Assembly: GCA_014706295.1 (NCBI GenBank)
Contig: JACSVZ010000022.1
Coordinates: 4,420,830-4,484,829 of the forward strand
From: Lycocorax pyrrhopterus obiensis
Lineage: Eukaryota; Chordata; Aves; Passeriformes; Paradisaeidae
DNA: 64,000 bases
Direction: 5' to 3'
The position numbers were made by a program, and so were the translations under genes. Position 1 is the stretch's first letter. Every line of letters starts with the position of its first letter. The notes under the pieces were generated by a model. The model did no database searches and was not told where the DNA came from. It worked only from the letters and a program-made list of their open reading frames with translations. Below, one piece after another: positions 1-11,700 of the stretch.

Positions 1-2422
1 AATACAAAGAAGAGGGGGGGCTCTCTTTGTCTGCACTTTCTTTGCACCTTTTACTTTCTGCAATATTCAAGTTAGTACAATATTTGCCTCCTTCATACAT
101 GCACTACATTAACATCGGAAATAATATGTATCTTATTAGAATGGAGATGCCTTTTTCTAATAAAAATAGCTTCATTTTTGGTTGGCCACAAAGATGATTA
201 AGAGACTGAAGCATCCAACATATGAGGAGAGGATTAGTTTCCAGAAAAGAAGACTTCAGGGAAATTTTATCAATTTGTATTAATACCTGGTGGGGTGGGC
301 AGTCAGACTGTCCTTGGTGGTGCCCAGTGGAAGGACAACCATTAGAGCAGCAGATCTGCCCAGAGATAAGAAGAACAGACACAAACCAACCTGAGTTCCT
401 GTTCTCTTCCTGTGACCTACACAGTCACCGCTGTCCCTCAGGTGTGGCCATTGGCCTCGCAGGCTGTCCTTCAACTCCTCCCAGAGCTGCACTTTGAATT
501 CATTAAGGGAACTGATTTGGGGTTTTAAAAAGTGCAAAGGGAGAGATGCTCTACCATGACAAATATGATTAGTGTTCACTGCTACTACACCTTCCCACTT
601 CTACTGTAGCAAGACTACTCAGCCTTCTGATCTTTGGACGTAACACCACTGTCAGCAAGTGAAATTATGGAAATGCTACATTTCTATCCAAAAAACCATT
701 TCAGCTGAGTCCCACAAAGTTCTTTTTGAGATAATCCAGTGTTCTGACATAAACAATTTAACAAACACTTCAGTAAGAAAGAAGTAACCTTTTTCTGTAA
801 ACAATTACTCCAAGATTCCAAGGATATGACAGAAATTTTTGGAGGCTTTTTCTCTGTAACATGCACATGTTGGGATATGGCTTAGAGCTTCAACATGCTG
901 AGGTTTAGAGCTGTTGAAAAGCACAACTGCAACAAAACTGGACAGACACATATGAAAACAAAAAATAAGCATACACACACTTAAAAACTGAGATGTGATA
1001 AACAATCCAGTAGTAAAGAAAACAGACACCAGGAGACAACAGGGAACACGAGAGGGTAAGGAATTTTCTCTAAGCCGGCATCACTGTCTGCAGAACACAG
1101 CCTTCCTTTCAAATTACAAGCGCTACTTTTGCTCCTCCCCTTCCCTGAAAGAAAATGTATCAAGCCTAAACTGGATTACTCAGGAATAGTCTGCAGTCAG
1201 CTGCCTTGTCAAGATAGAGATGAAAGAATATCACTAGTCTTCTAAATCCTCTCGGCAACCTTTAGGAAAGTCTTAGGTAGCAGACAAGCTATTTATCAAG
1301 GTATCTTGGGCAAAAGCCAGATTTATCATAATGCCAGTATTAAGGAGTAGAGCTGAAATGTCAGGGCTGCATCATACACCAGGAGCTCGAAGTCAGACAA
1401 AAAAACCACTGTCCTTATTTCCAGTAGAAGGAAGAAATGCAGAAAGTTTGAAGACTCGTTTTCATACAACTAGGCAACCATTAAATTCTAATGCAGAAAC
1501 AGGTGCTGAGAAATGCCAGGGATGAGCAGTTCTTGATCTGAAGCTGAGCATACTTCAGATTACAAAAATGGCAGATAACTACATCATCTCCTCTTTAAAG
1601 AGAAACCTTTCTGGTCAGGCTGAAAAATGAAATCAGCTTACTTTGCCACATGAATGCCAGCAGCAGGTGGGTGAGGAGCTGCCCAGGGACAGGTAAGCCC
1701 AGGAGGCAAATCCTTCCCCTTCAGAAGCAGGTTTTCATTGCAAACCCTGCCCTGGGGGTGCAGCGCCACAGACAGCTGAGCCCTTCTGGTGCCTCACTGC
1801 TTCCCTACTGCTCTCCCTGCTCCTTTCCTGCCTGGCTCCCCCCTCCCTCTTTGCTGACCATTGCCTCTTTAACGCTTTCAAACTGCAGAACCTGTTGCCA
1901 CTGTTCTGCTGCTCCAGCACTTGGATTACAGGGGCCAAGAAAAAGGCAGGCAACAAAGCAAGGACAAAGCACAGAGAAAGGGCAGGGGTGGGAGAAGAAA
2001 GCAGGAACTCAAGATCGCTGCATTTCAGCTGCTCTCGGGCAGGTTTGTGCTTGGCTGCTTTCACCTTGAGGGTGGAAAGGGCAGGACTCACCGTGCTTGG
2101 GGAAACCACACCCTGAGCATTCAGCCCCGAGAACCTGCGGGACTAATTCCATAAGTGGACATTGCCCCCGTACCAAAGGCCGTTCCTGGGAAGTCTGTCC
2201 CTACTTAGCAGCGCTGGCCACCCCTGTATTTGTGTGGTGTTACAAGATCATATCCAGGTACAAAATTCCCTTTTCTAGACAATATGCTAAAAAGAGGAGC
2301 TCTGCTGCAGATGCTTCAAAGGCTAATAGAAAGAAAAAATGCACACAAATGCATGGGAAAGAAGAAAGGAGTGGAGTGATTGGAAATCCACACTTTCACA
2401 GGAACCCAAACACTTCCAATCT

Positions 2423-2602
2423 GAATCACAGAACCACTAGGGCTGGAAAAGCCCACTAAGATGATCAAGTCCAACCACTAACCCAGCACTGCCGGGTCCA
2501 TTACTAAACCATGTCACCAAGTGCCACATCCACATGGTGTTCGAACACTTCCAGGGATGGTGACACCACCACTGCCCTGTGGTGGTGCCAGTGCCTGACC
2601 AG
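2423..2602 (-). mobile_element. CR1 LINE 3' fragment
   Basis: The plus strand begins with a diverged AATCACAGAA motif and continues through the usual CR1 3' text (GGCTGGAAAAG, ATCAAGTCCAACC, AACACTTCCAGGGATGGTGAC). This is the reverse complement of a CR1 3' end, so the element lies on the minus strand. It is 5'-truncated and carries no intact frame. Confidence 0.85.
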
Positions 2603-2760
2603 TAACACAGGAATTGGAATCTTTACACCATCCTTGCTTCAAACAGCTCCAGAGTGAGAGGGGAGGCTCCCATAAGGGCAATGCCCACCCCACAGGGCAC
2701 ACACTGAGCCCAGAGGAGTCCCACTGGCAGACATGTGTCTCCAGCCCTCCACCCTTACAC

Positions 2761-3205
2761 ATCAGAATCACAGGATTAATTAGGTTGGAAAAGACCTCTG
2801 AGATCATCGAGTTCAACCTATAACCCCAACACCACCATATCAACTAGACCATGGCACTGAGTCCCTTAAACACCTCCAGGGATGGTGACTCCACCACCTG
2901 CCTGGGCAGCCCCTTCCAATACCTGACTACCCTTTCAGTCAAGAAATTCCTCCTGCTGTCCAAGCTGAACCTCCTCTGGCACAGTTTGAAGCTGTTTCCT
3001 CTCATCCTGTCCGTTGTTCCCAGGGAACAGAGCCCGAACCTCACCTGACTGCACCCTCCTGTCGGGGAGTTGTGGAGAGCCACAAGATTCCCTCTGAGCC
3101 TCCTCTTCTCCAAGCTGAGCCCCCCCCACCCCAGCTCCCTCAGCCGCTCCTGGTGCTCCGGCCCTTTCCCCAGCTCCCTTCCCATCCCTGAACACGCTCC
3201 AACCC
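2761..3205 (-). mobile_element. CR1 LINE 3' fragment
   Basis: The plus strand reads AGAATCACAGGATTAATTAG, then GGTTGGAAAAGACCTCTGAG and further CR1 3' landmarks up to the reverse complement of the ELGxLSLE-type end of the reverse transcriptase ORF near 3110-3200. It is a 5'-truncated minus-strand copy. It abuts the CpG-rich UQCC1 promoter, so its 5' limit is approximate. Confidence 0.88.
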
Positions 3206-3620
3206 CCCACTAACCCTTCTGCAAACACAAACTCCGCGGGAAACGCTCGACCCGCTGCTTCGCCAGACATCGGGTGCGAGGCCACAGGGCGGGAAGCGGG
3301 AGCAGCCCCCGCTGACACCCCTCGGGCTGCAGGGGGAGGCCGCCACAGGGGCGGCGCGGGCACAGCCCCGGCTCCACACGCCGCTCACCCCCTCACCACC
3401 AGCGCTCTCTCCCCTCCTTCCTTCTCTCCCTCCCTCCTCCCTTTACTCACCAGGGCCCGCACCAGCGCCGCCATCAGTCCCCGGCGCCGCTTCCGCCGGC
3501 GCGGCCCTGCCCCTTCCGCGGGAAGCGCTGGGCGGCATGGCGGCGTGAGGCGGGCGGGCGGCGCGGCACTGCCCCACAGCATCGGGATCCTTCGCCGGCG
3601 TGCAACGAGGCGATAATGAC
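3190..3620 (-). promoter_or_regulatory. UQCC1: CpG-rich promoter and 5' UTR region of UQCC1
   Basis: The sequence is very rich in G, C and CpG around the UQCC1 start codon at 3474 and drops back to ordinary composition on both sides. There is no clear TATA box, as expected for a housekeeping CpG-island promoter. Exact transcription starts cannot be read from the sequence. Confidence 0.65.
3451..3474 (-). CDS. UQCC1: UQCC1 coding exon 1 (first 8 codons)
   Basis: UQCC1 is a mitochondrial assembly factor for ubiquinol-cytochrome c reductase (respiratory complex III) that acts with UQCC2 on newly made cytochrome b. Only the first coding exon is in the window. On the minus strand an ATG at 3474 gives MAALVRAL and is followed at once by the donor GTGAGT. 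From memory the human protein starts MALLVRVL and its first coding exon also ends after eight codons in phase 0. The ATG sits in a CpG island. Gene order supports the call: in human, UQCC1 and GDF5 share a strand and UQCC1 lies just downstream of GDF5, as here. The peptide is too short to prove identity alone, so the call rests on start, donor and synteny together. Confidence 0.72.
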
Positions 3621-3639
3621 ACGCTCGAGAGAGTAATTA

Positions 3640-3736
3640 TGTAATTGTGTGTCCACGGGAAGGAGAGCGCCTTTCCCCAGTATTTAAAGCGCAGGTTATA
3701 GGCTGCCCATGGGAGGTAAATGTTAAGGAAGCTTCC
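3640..3736 (+). repeat. Degenerate unit of the ~190 bp tandem repeat
   Basis: This stretch (CACGGGAAGGAGAGC ... CCCAGTATTTAAAGCGCAGG ... GGCTGCCCATGGGAGGTAAA) aligns by eye with 4596-4670 of the tandem array (CATGGGAAGGAAAGC ... CCCAGTGTTCCAGGTGCAG ... GGCTGCCCAACAGGAGGCAAA). It appears to be an outlying copy separated from the main array by an LTR-like block. Confidence 0.55.
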
Positions 3737-4274
3737 CATTGTGATCACTGTGTGACTCCCTGGCAGTCACACTGCCAAAGGTCAGAGACTTTCACTGCTG
3801 GGACCGAAGCCCCTTCACAGTGGGTGGCTCAAGTGAGCCGAAGGGTGCCCCCATTGACTCCCTGCACTCCCCACTCTCACACAGTCAGACCAGGTTTCCC
3901 ATGGCAGAGTCTCACGTGTCTCGTTCCACAAAACAATTTATTCACGGCGCAGGAACACAGAAGCAGCTCGAGCCGGTGCCTCTGGGGAGGGACCTTGAAC
4001 CCCTGGGCTTTTATCCCTTCACAATCCAAGCACACCAAAGTGCTCAGCTCTTCCTCCTGAGTCTTTGGCTCCCATCAGCCTCTCCGTGTCCATCCACTTC
4101 CCTGGCTCCTGCTACGTTTCTCAGTGTCCAGTCACCTGGACCTGTCTTTGTGCCTTTTGTTAACCAAAGGTTGGCAGCTCCTGGCTCCCACCCTGAGCTC
4201 AATCTGGATTTCAGTCTTCATCTCAGTCTTCAGTTTGCAGGCCAAATTACCTGGACCAGATTTATTCTTCAACA
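3737..4274 (-). mobile_element. LTR-like block, minus orientation
   Basis: Read on the minus strand, a TATA-type box (GGGATAAAAGCC, near 4010) is followed about 70 bp later by AATAAA (reverse of TTTATT near 3940), the spacing expected of an LTR R region. The block falls between tandem-repeat copies at 3640-3736 and 4275-4866. It starts TG and ends CA on the plus strand, but I could not find a convincing target duplication, so the limits are tentative. Confidence 0.45.
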
Positions 4275-4866
4275 GTAAAGGCCAGCAACAGCTTTCTGAC
4301 AGCTTTCACATCTTGTGTAGGAGCAATCCCCGGATCTATTCAGTTTTGGAACAAATTTTGCCACCAACTTGCAGAGGTGGGGTCCAGAAAGTGAATCAAA
4401 GCACCTTTCCTTGGGAAGGGAAACACCTATTCCTCCTGTTGGTGCTGCAGGTGATCACCTGCCTAGTGGTGGTAAAGGCCAGCAAGACTTTTCTGTCCTG
4501 GCACCTTCTGTGTGTGAGCAATCCTCAGATGTCTTCAGTATTGGAGGTGATATCGTAAATTTTGGTGATGGGCCCCTGAATGGGAATGACAGTGCTTTTC
4601 CATGGGAAGGAAAGCAAGTAGCCCCAGTGTTCCAGGTGCAGATGATGGGCTGCCCAACAGGAGGCAAAGGCCAGCAAGACCTTTCTTTCTTGGAACCTGT
4701 TGTGTTGTAGCAATCCCTGGACGTGTTCAACCTTGGAGCTGAGCTCCTGATGCCAAACTGGGATCTGCACGTGAATGTTACCACCTTTCCTTGAGAAAGG
4801 GAGCATGTAGTCCTACTCTTGTTGCTGTGTATGATCGTCTGCCCAATGGAAGTAAAGGTCAGCAAG
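4275..4866 (+). repeat. Tandem repeat, units of about 188-197 bp
   Basis: The anchor motif GTAAAGGCCAGCAA (with small changes) recurs at 4275, 4472, 4664 and 4852, giving periods of 197, 192 and 188 bp. Other shared landmarks are a GAGCAATCC motif, a CTTTTCCATGGGAAGGAAAGC-type motif (18-20 bp) and a TGATGGGCTGCCCAA-type motif. The copies have diverged substantially. Short frames across the units repeat a GGKGQQD peptide, but they show no sign of being coding. Confidence 0.85.
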
Positions 4867-5335
4867 ATTATTTATTTCAGGGTTGTGCAAGCCTGGGTGC
4901 TTGGTGATATTCCACAAATCCAGCATGCCCCAGCAGACTTTGAGCAGCATTTTTTAGACACAGAAATTCAGAGTTAGTAACTTCCCCAGTACAGCCCCTC
5001 TTAGGATTGGTTAGTAATTTCCATATAAGTTACGTAACCCAGGAGTCTTTTTGACCTGTGGGCAGGATTTTTAGTATTACAATGAACATAGTTCACCTAT
5101 AGGTTACATGCACCTTGAGTATTTTGCCAGGTTAGCAATGTAGGCATAAACATACATCAACATCTTGATTTACTACATCCTTAAAGCTTGTTAGTTACAG
5201 GATGTCCATGGGTAGAGGATGTTCCACTGATGGGGTCTCCTTTCCTGATCATTAGGCTTGAAAGTATACAAAGACCTTACACCAAACAACATCCTAACTT
5301 AAGACAATCTTAACATATTCCACATTTTGCAACAG
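4867..5335 (-). mobile_element. Probable LTR-derived sequence, minus orientation
   Basis: The block begins just after the last tandem unit with TTATTTATTTCAGGG, which on the minus strand is an AATAAATAA polyadenylation-like signal. Further right it has ATTGG (a reverse CCAAT box) near 5006. The composition changes sharply at about 5335. The family was not recognised, the limits are uncertain, and no coding sequence was seen. Confidence 0.35.
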
Positions 5336-5623
5336 TTTGGGAGGCTCCAGGTCTGTGCTGGGGTTTGGTTTGGAAGGGGCAGAGGTGGCAGAGCTGTGCC
5401 TGCCTGCTGCTGTCAGCCATGTCCTGGGGGATGGTGGCTCTGCCCGGGGGCAGCAGGGAGAGCTGCATGGAAGCAGCCATAGCTCCCGTGGCTGGGGTTG
5501 GTCAGGCCATCCTGGCTGCCCCAAGCATCAATGTGAGCCTGCACAGGTATTAGCACTGGGATAGTACCAGGAGAACATGGCAGAGTCCCTCACCCAGAGT
5601 CCCCCAGAGCCAGCACCTTGCTG

Positions 5624-5755
5624 ACGGGAGCCATCCTGCCTGTCCCTGCTGCATATTCCTGCCAGGAGCCATCCTGCCTGTCCCTGCTGCATATTCCCTG
5701 CCAAGAGACATCCCACCTGTCCCTGTTGCATGTTCCCTGCTCCTGGCTGCTGCTG
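5624..5755 (+). repeat. Minisatellite, 38-39 bp units, three copies
   Basis: The unit GAGCCATCCTGCCTGTCCCT plus GCTGCATATTC and a short tail starts at 5628 and 5666, with a more diverged copy at 5705. Periods are 38 and 39 bp. It lies in the UQCC1-GDF5 intergenic region with no coding context. Confidence 0.85.
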
Positions 5756-8700
5756 GCACCAGCTTTCATGAGGCCACAGAGTGAGCCTGAGTAGTGACCC
5801 GACGGGGTGAACTGAGCTGGCTTGTTTTGCCAGGTTAGGCTGAATCTGGATCACATCCACATCACCTCACAAACGCCAGTGCTGGTGCAGATGTGAGCAG
5901 CAGCAGCTGGGGCAGGGAGCAAGGCTGCGCTGCTGGCAGGAGCGCTGGCTTAGAGGGCTTGGGGAACTATAATATTGTCCTCCTCTCTTTCCCAGCACAT
6001 TAACTGGGATGTCAGCTTCTCAAGAGAGCAGTAGCAGCTGCTTTAATGGCCCTGAAACTTCACAGTAGTCCTTAGAAATCTTTCATATGTTCTTAAATAT
6101 CAGGCCTCGGGGGGCCAATGGAATCACCTGTCTGGACTTCTTATCCACAGGCATCCCAGATCCCTGTGCTTGCAGCCGGTCTTTCCCGAGATGTTCTGAC
6201 TCCCCACAGCTATCTGCTGAAGGGGGTTTAACTGTGTCTGACAAGGTGTTTAGTGAACAAGTTATTCTGACACGAGGCAGGATGTTGAACAATGCAGGGA
6301 ACTGTGGGATCTCTGTTGGGGAAATGCTACATTTCATTTTGTTCTTGTGCCTGTGGCAAATTCCAGGCAGGAAGGTTAAAGCTGGTTTTGTTGCTTTCTA
6401 TTTGCTAAGCTTCCCTTTGTGCATTACACTCAAAGCAATATTAAATACCATTGTTAACAGCAAATTTTTAATGGGAGGGTGATGGAGGGGAATGATTATG
6501 CTTTTCTGAACCCTCTTTGCCATTAATGAGTTACAGCCATTAAAAATGACAATGCTCAAGAGGCCCTACAGTGTGTAGTCATGCAGAGAAAAGGCTCTTG
6601 CCACCAGCAGTCTCTCAGTGGTGTGACATGGTCTGTCCACCACAGTGGACACTTCCCAGCTCAGAGCTGTGTCTGATAAATACTGACAGTCACCTGGGTG
6701 TGTGTTAGTCCTACCTAATGATGCACAGAAGGATTCTGACACACTTCAGTTGGAGAAAGTTACTGTCCCGCCTAAGATTGCCTGTCACTGCTCCATGTAG
6801 CACCAAGCCCTTTCCCTGTCAGTCTGTCTGAGCACAGCTCCCTGAGGGAACAGAACAGCACAGCCTCTGAGGCGACATGAAGCCAGAACAGTTGGCTGTG
6901 GACCTGAACTTCAATTTCAGTTTCAGTTCTGAAGGGATTCCCTCAATCAGAGCACTGGCAATTTATTCCCCTTTACATACACTTTTGCTGTCCTCAAGCT
7001 CCTCCACTCAGCTCTGCTCAGTGGGCAGCTCCACAGCTATGTGGATCGTCTATCTTAGATAATGAATCTTTCATGTAGAAGATTCTCCTCTTCCTGGGAG
7101 ATTGTCACCTGAGGCCACTAAAGAGGCTGAGAAACTTGCTGTCATGTATTTGCTGAAACATGTTGGGAAACATCAGCAATGGCCTCAGGTGTTCATGTGG
7201 CTGAACAGAAAAGAAGGATCAGAAAGGATATGATGATGTTTAATGTATATAATTAATTATAAAATAAAGTCTTATTATTTATAATAAGAATTCATTGATT
7301 AATACATTATATTTAATGGACCTCCTGATTTGGCCTCAATCCTGTCTTCTCTCTTACTTGCAGACCTGGCTCTGAGTTTACCATTCCAAGAGGCTGGAGG
7401 GAGCAGCTCTTATAGGGAGGAGATAAGGGGCTACAAATTAAGGGCTGGGAGAAAGCAGTCTAGAGAAGTTTAAATGAAGAAATGGAAAGCAAAGAGGGAC
7501 AGAAGAACACCCTTCCTTGAAAGTACTAACACATGCAGTGGTGAGGCTGGATGTATGTGCATGTAGAGAACAAGAGGAGACTCATCGGGCACCAGCACAT
7601 GGAGACAGCAATGAGCACAGACTTGGAGTTTGGTGGAGGGCAGATGCACTGAAGGGAGAAAGTGAGAAATTGCAGGATCCTCTTGGTAACACACACATCT
7701 AAGCTGGAATCTCCAGGTTACATCTTTCCAGGATTTTCCACTTTTCAGACTTCAGACACAGGCACCTTTATGACCTCTCCTGGTAATTTTTACTTGTCCC
7801 AATTTCTCCTCTCCTGCAGGGATGATGTTCCGTGCAGACCACTCTGCAATCAGACTGTGTCTAACTCACCAGGAAACCGATTTTCTGTGTGTTTCCTTAA
7901 TTTATATATTTTCGTCCACTATCAAAAGACTTTGCATACACTGCACAGAGATCCTTGGGCTACTGCGGTCCTGAAATTATGCATTTAACCTCTCTCAAGC
8001 TGGTTCACTGGTCATTACACAACTTTCTTTCCTTTTTGTCCTAATTAACAAGGAATGATAAATAACTTTTAAACAAAGACATTTAAATATTTGATCTTCC
8101 TGTCCTCCTCATTCCCCACCAGCACATAATTTTGTTTTGAATGTTATCATAGCACATGCTTTTCCTGTTTTCACATGGAAAAGCAGACTGATCATTTTTA
8201 TGCAGGCCTGTGCTTTCATATTCTAAAATGTTAACTATGCAGGTTAACTGACCATCTTGCAATAAAGTCCCATAACAGCCTCTTGTGTTTTTCTCTTCTT
8301 GAACATATAAGAATCAAAATCAACTTGATAAGGCAATTGTTAGTCCAACATTTCCTGGGGGGAGCTCCCTCCTTCTGAAAAACAAACAGAGATTTTAGAC
8401 CAGGGCAAAAGTTCAAATTTCTCAACTTCGATCTTTCCTCTGCTCATTCTCAAGTTCCTATCTAAGTAAAGATTTAAAATTTTAATAATTTTCCTTCTTA
8501 ACCACCTGCTGCTGCTTCTGCAGAAGGAAAGTCAAAGGAATTTCATGGTCATGTGAGGAAAGAGGATCTGTCCATGTTACCTGGGACAAGCAGGGCTGGG
8601 ACATTCTAGCTAACAAGAGGGAAAATAGTCCTTATGGGTATTCCAGGATGCTCTGGAGATCATGATAAAGAGAAACCCAATAGAAAAAACTCAGTTCAAG

Positions 8701-11700
8701 TCCAGCAGGTCTTATTAATTCTGGTTCTGTGCCAATAGTGCAGAAGTGCCAGCTGGCCCCCACAACTACGTGAGTGTCTTTCCCAGTGCTCCAGGTTCTG
8801 AAAGGGCTTTGTATGTACCACTGGAGCCAGTGTGGATCTGGCACTGTATCCTGTCTCATGCACTCCTTTAGGACTGGAAGTGCAGATCAGTGATAACATA
8901 TACCTTGGAGCACTGGGATATGTGGATTGACTTCTTCCAGAGCTTTCCTGGATGTGTCTGCACTGCTCTTAGCAGAACTCCGAGTTCCAGCAGTGTGGTG
9001 AGGGGCCATCTGACCACACGGGGAAACCTGGGTTCACTGGATTCCTGCCTCTGGCTGTCACTGAAGGGAAAGGGCATTTCTAAGCTTGAACTGGTAGTTC
9101 ATAAACAAATTTGTCATACTTCACTCTTGCAAAATTTTTCTCCTTTTCATACGGAGTAAATCTGAACACTTTGAGGCCAAGTCTACCCTTAGGAATACAT
9201 TACAAGCTGAAAAAGGACTTTTATGGAAGTAAATTATATTTTAGCAACATAAAGGTGCTTAGTCCTTCCCATAAGACTCAGTTTGGGGTGTCAGTGTGCA
9301 TACATTTTTCTGTTTCCATTTCCCAGGAAAAATGCTATTTAAAAATATGAAATTAAGATGTATTTTTCAGTAACAGTACAATCCTTACAATTTACTATGG
9401 ACCTTGAACGGTTTGGCAAGTATGGAGATCAATTCCCTGATCTGGAGGTGCTAGAGGTGCAAAGCAGTCCTTGCTCTGGTCTCCAGAAGGGAGTTACCCC
9501 TCTTCTTGCACTGGTGCTGCAGGAGGAAAAGCAGACGTGAAGCAGAACAGGCTGCTCAGTGCTGCACCTCTCTGAGTTTGGTGAAGCCTGGCAAGCACAA
9601 CCTGAACTCCATGGCTAAACTGTTCAGGGGAAGTAGAAATAGGACCTGGTTACTTTTTCCAGGCTTTTATATCCTAGTGGCTGCTGCTACTGTTAAATAT
9701 GATAAACTCCTTTTTGTTCACGTTAGCCGGCCATCAATACTCCCTGTTTGCTGGGCAAGCCCAGGACGTTCCCCTCCCCACCTGTCAAACCTGGAGTGTG
9801 CTTTGGCACCCTGCCACTGCACAGTCTCAACGACTTGAGCAGAAACGAGACATCCCAGTACTTAAGCTGCCTCTGTTTCATGAGCTTTTCTTCCCATCTG
9901 TCTGCTTTCAGAAGAAGAAAGTGTTTGCTGGTCAGAGAGGTTTTCCACTTGCGCCTCCTTCAGCTTTCCATTACCTCTCCGAGGTTATATGGGGTGCAGG
10001 GCTATACACTGTACTGTACTATATGCAGAGGTGTTCAGACTTAATTTATTCCCTTCTCCTGGATAAAGATTATTGCAGCTGTGTGTTTTGGAAAACTATC
10101 AATGAAGGGAGTTCAGCTCATACAACACACTTTCAATAGGGTACTGTACTCTATATTTCCAGGTTCTGTTTTAATTACACTTGCATATTACCTTGGAGGA
10201 AGCTGAAATCTGGAAAATGTTTTCTCATATACCATGTCTTAAACCTTCCTGACCTTCTGTTTTATACCAAGTACTTTTATGTTTGTGATGAAAACCATAT
10301 AATATGGGGCAAAGTCTGGCTATCCGGGATAATCTACCAGAGACACGCTGTCAGTCCTTCCTAGGAGAGACTGAGCAATTCTAACTGAGAAATGTCCCCA
10401 CCGTCCCTCACCCCACCACCTTCCAGCAGTCATCCCTTCTTCCCTCCCTTCACATGGCTCCCAACAAGAGCCCCATGCTGTGAATAGGGCATGCAGTGGC
10501 AGGGAGAGGCTTTTGCTGCTCCGAAGAATCTTGAGGGACTGAGCTACAGGACGGCTCATACAGTGCCAGTGCACTGCCTGTATCCCAGAAAAACAAGGAA
10601 AAGGCCCAGCCTCATTAGAGGGGCTGTGTCCAGCGGTGCACTCCTACAGCTTCTCGGAGGCTGGTGAGTCACAGCAGCCCGGGAGCCCTTGGGGTGCCTG
10701 AACAGCTCCTCCTGGGCCAGGGGAGCCAGTGCTGCTCTGGGGTGTCTGTACTGGCTGCACTGGACACCACTGGAGAAAAAAAACAACCACCCAGCATCCA
10801 GAATTTAAACCTCAAGACAGCTGGCACTGTGCTGGGAAAGCATGGCATTGGTGAGAGCTCTGGCACGGCACGTGCCCTCTGCCAGGAATAAGAGGCTACA
10901 AGCAGGTTACAAGCAGGTTGCAAGCAGGTTACAGAGGCACCCTATGGACTCACAGCAAGAGGTGCAAACCTCCTCCAGCGATCTGAGAGCATGTGCTTCC
11001 CAGGGCTGACAGCAGAACTAAATCTGTAGGAATCAGGCATCTGGTCCAGAGAAGCTTCCAAGCAAACTTTAAATCCATGCCAAAGAGAGCACATCTTGAT
11101 CTTCACATCCTTGGGATGTCTGGAGAATGTCCTGGGACAAAGGGTTTTAGCGAATATGTGTGAGCAGCAGAGGGTTTGTCAGTCCCCTGCCCAGATCTTG
11201 AAGCCCAGCACCTCACCATTCCAGAAGTACAGAATGCTGCCAGCATCCTTCTTCTATGACTTCTTGAGGAGCTTGCTCCTCCTAGGATGGAGATGGGATG
11301 GTGGTGACCCCTCCAGCCTGGGACCCTGGGCTCTGCTCTGGAGCCTGGCACTGACAGGGCTCATGGGGTTCCACCTTCACTTGTCCCAACACCTCACCCT
11401 AAAAAGCAAAGTAACTTTTACTTCATAATGAGTAACAGGAATTACATAAATCATGTTGAGCAGGGACTTTTTAGTGGCACCAAACTGGTTTTTAACTCAG
11501 CTGTAAACAAGGATTTTCAACTCTGAGGCAAGAACTTATAAAATGGAAAGCTTTTCATTAGAAAGCAGCGATCATGGAAAAGCAGGGTTGGTTATAATAG
11601 AAAGCTGATTCTGAACTCCTAACGTGATGCTGGAGCTGACAGGGAAAGCTGATCCCCAGACTGTAAAGGTCAAAATCCAGTAAAAGTAGAAAGTTAGTAG

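Larger units (their letters stand above)
1..3450 (-). other. UQCC1: UQCC1 intron 1 (partial, runs off the left edge)
   Basis: This stretch follows the splice donor of UQCC1 coding exon 1 on the minus strand, so it should be the first intron. I looked for a second coding exon on the minus strand and found none that resembles UQCC1, so exon 2 probably lies left of the window. Apart from two CR1 fragments at 2423-2602 and 2761-3205, the sequence is unremarkable AT-rich unique DNA. The short open frames in it have no recognisable domain. Confidence 0.6.

Noticed and set aside
1331..1525. Plus-strand 64-codon frame with a KTRFHTTRQPL stretch resembling the RKYHTTRKL segment of UQCC1
   Set aside because: It is on the wrong strand for UQCC1 given exon 1 and the gene order, has no good acceptor or donor, and the match is only a few residues.
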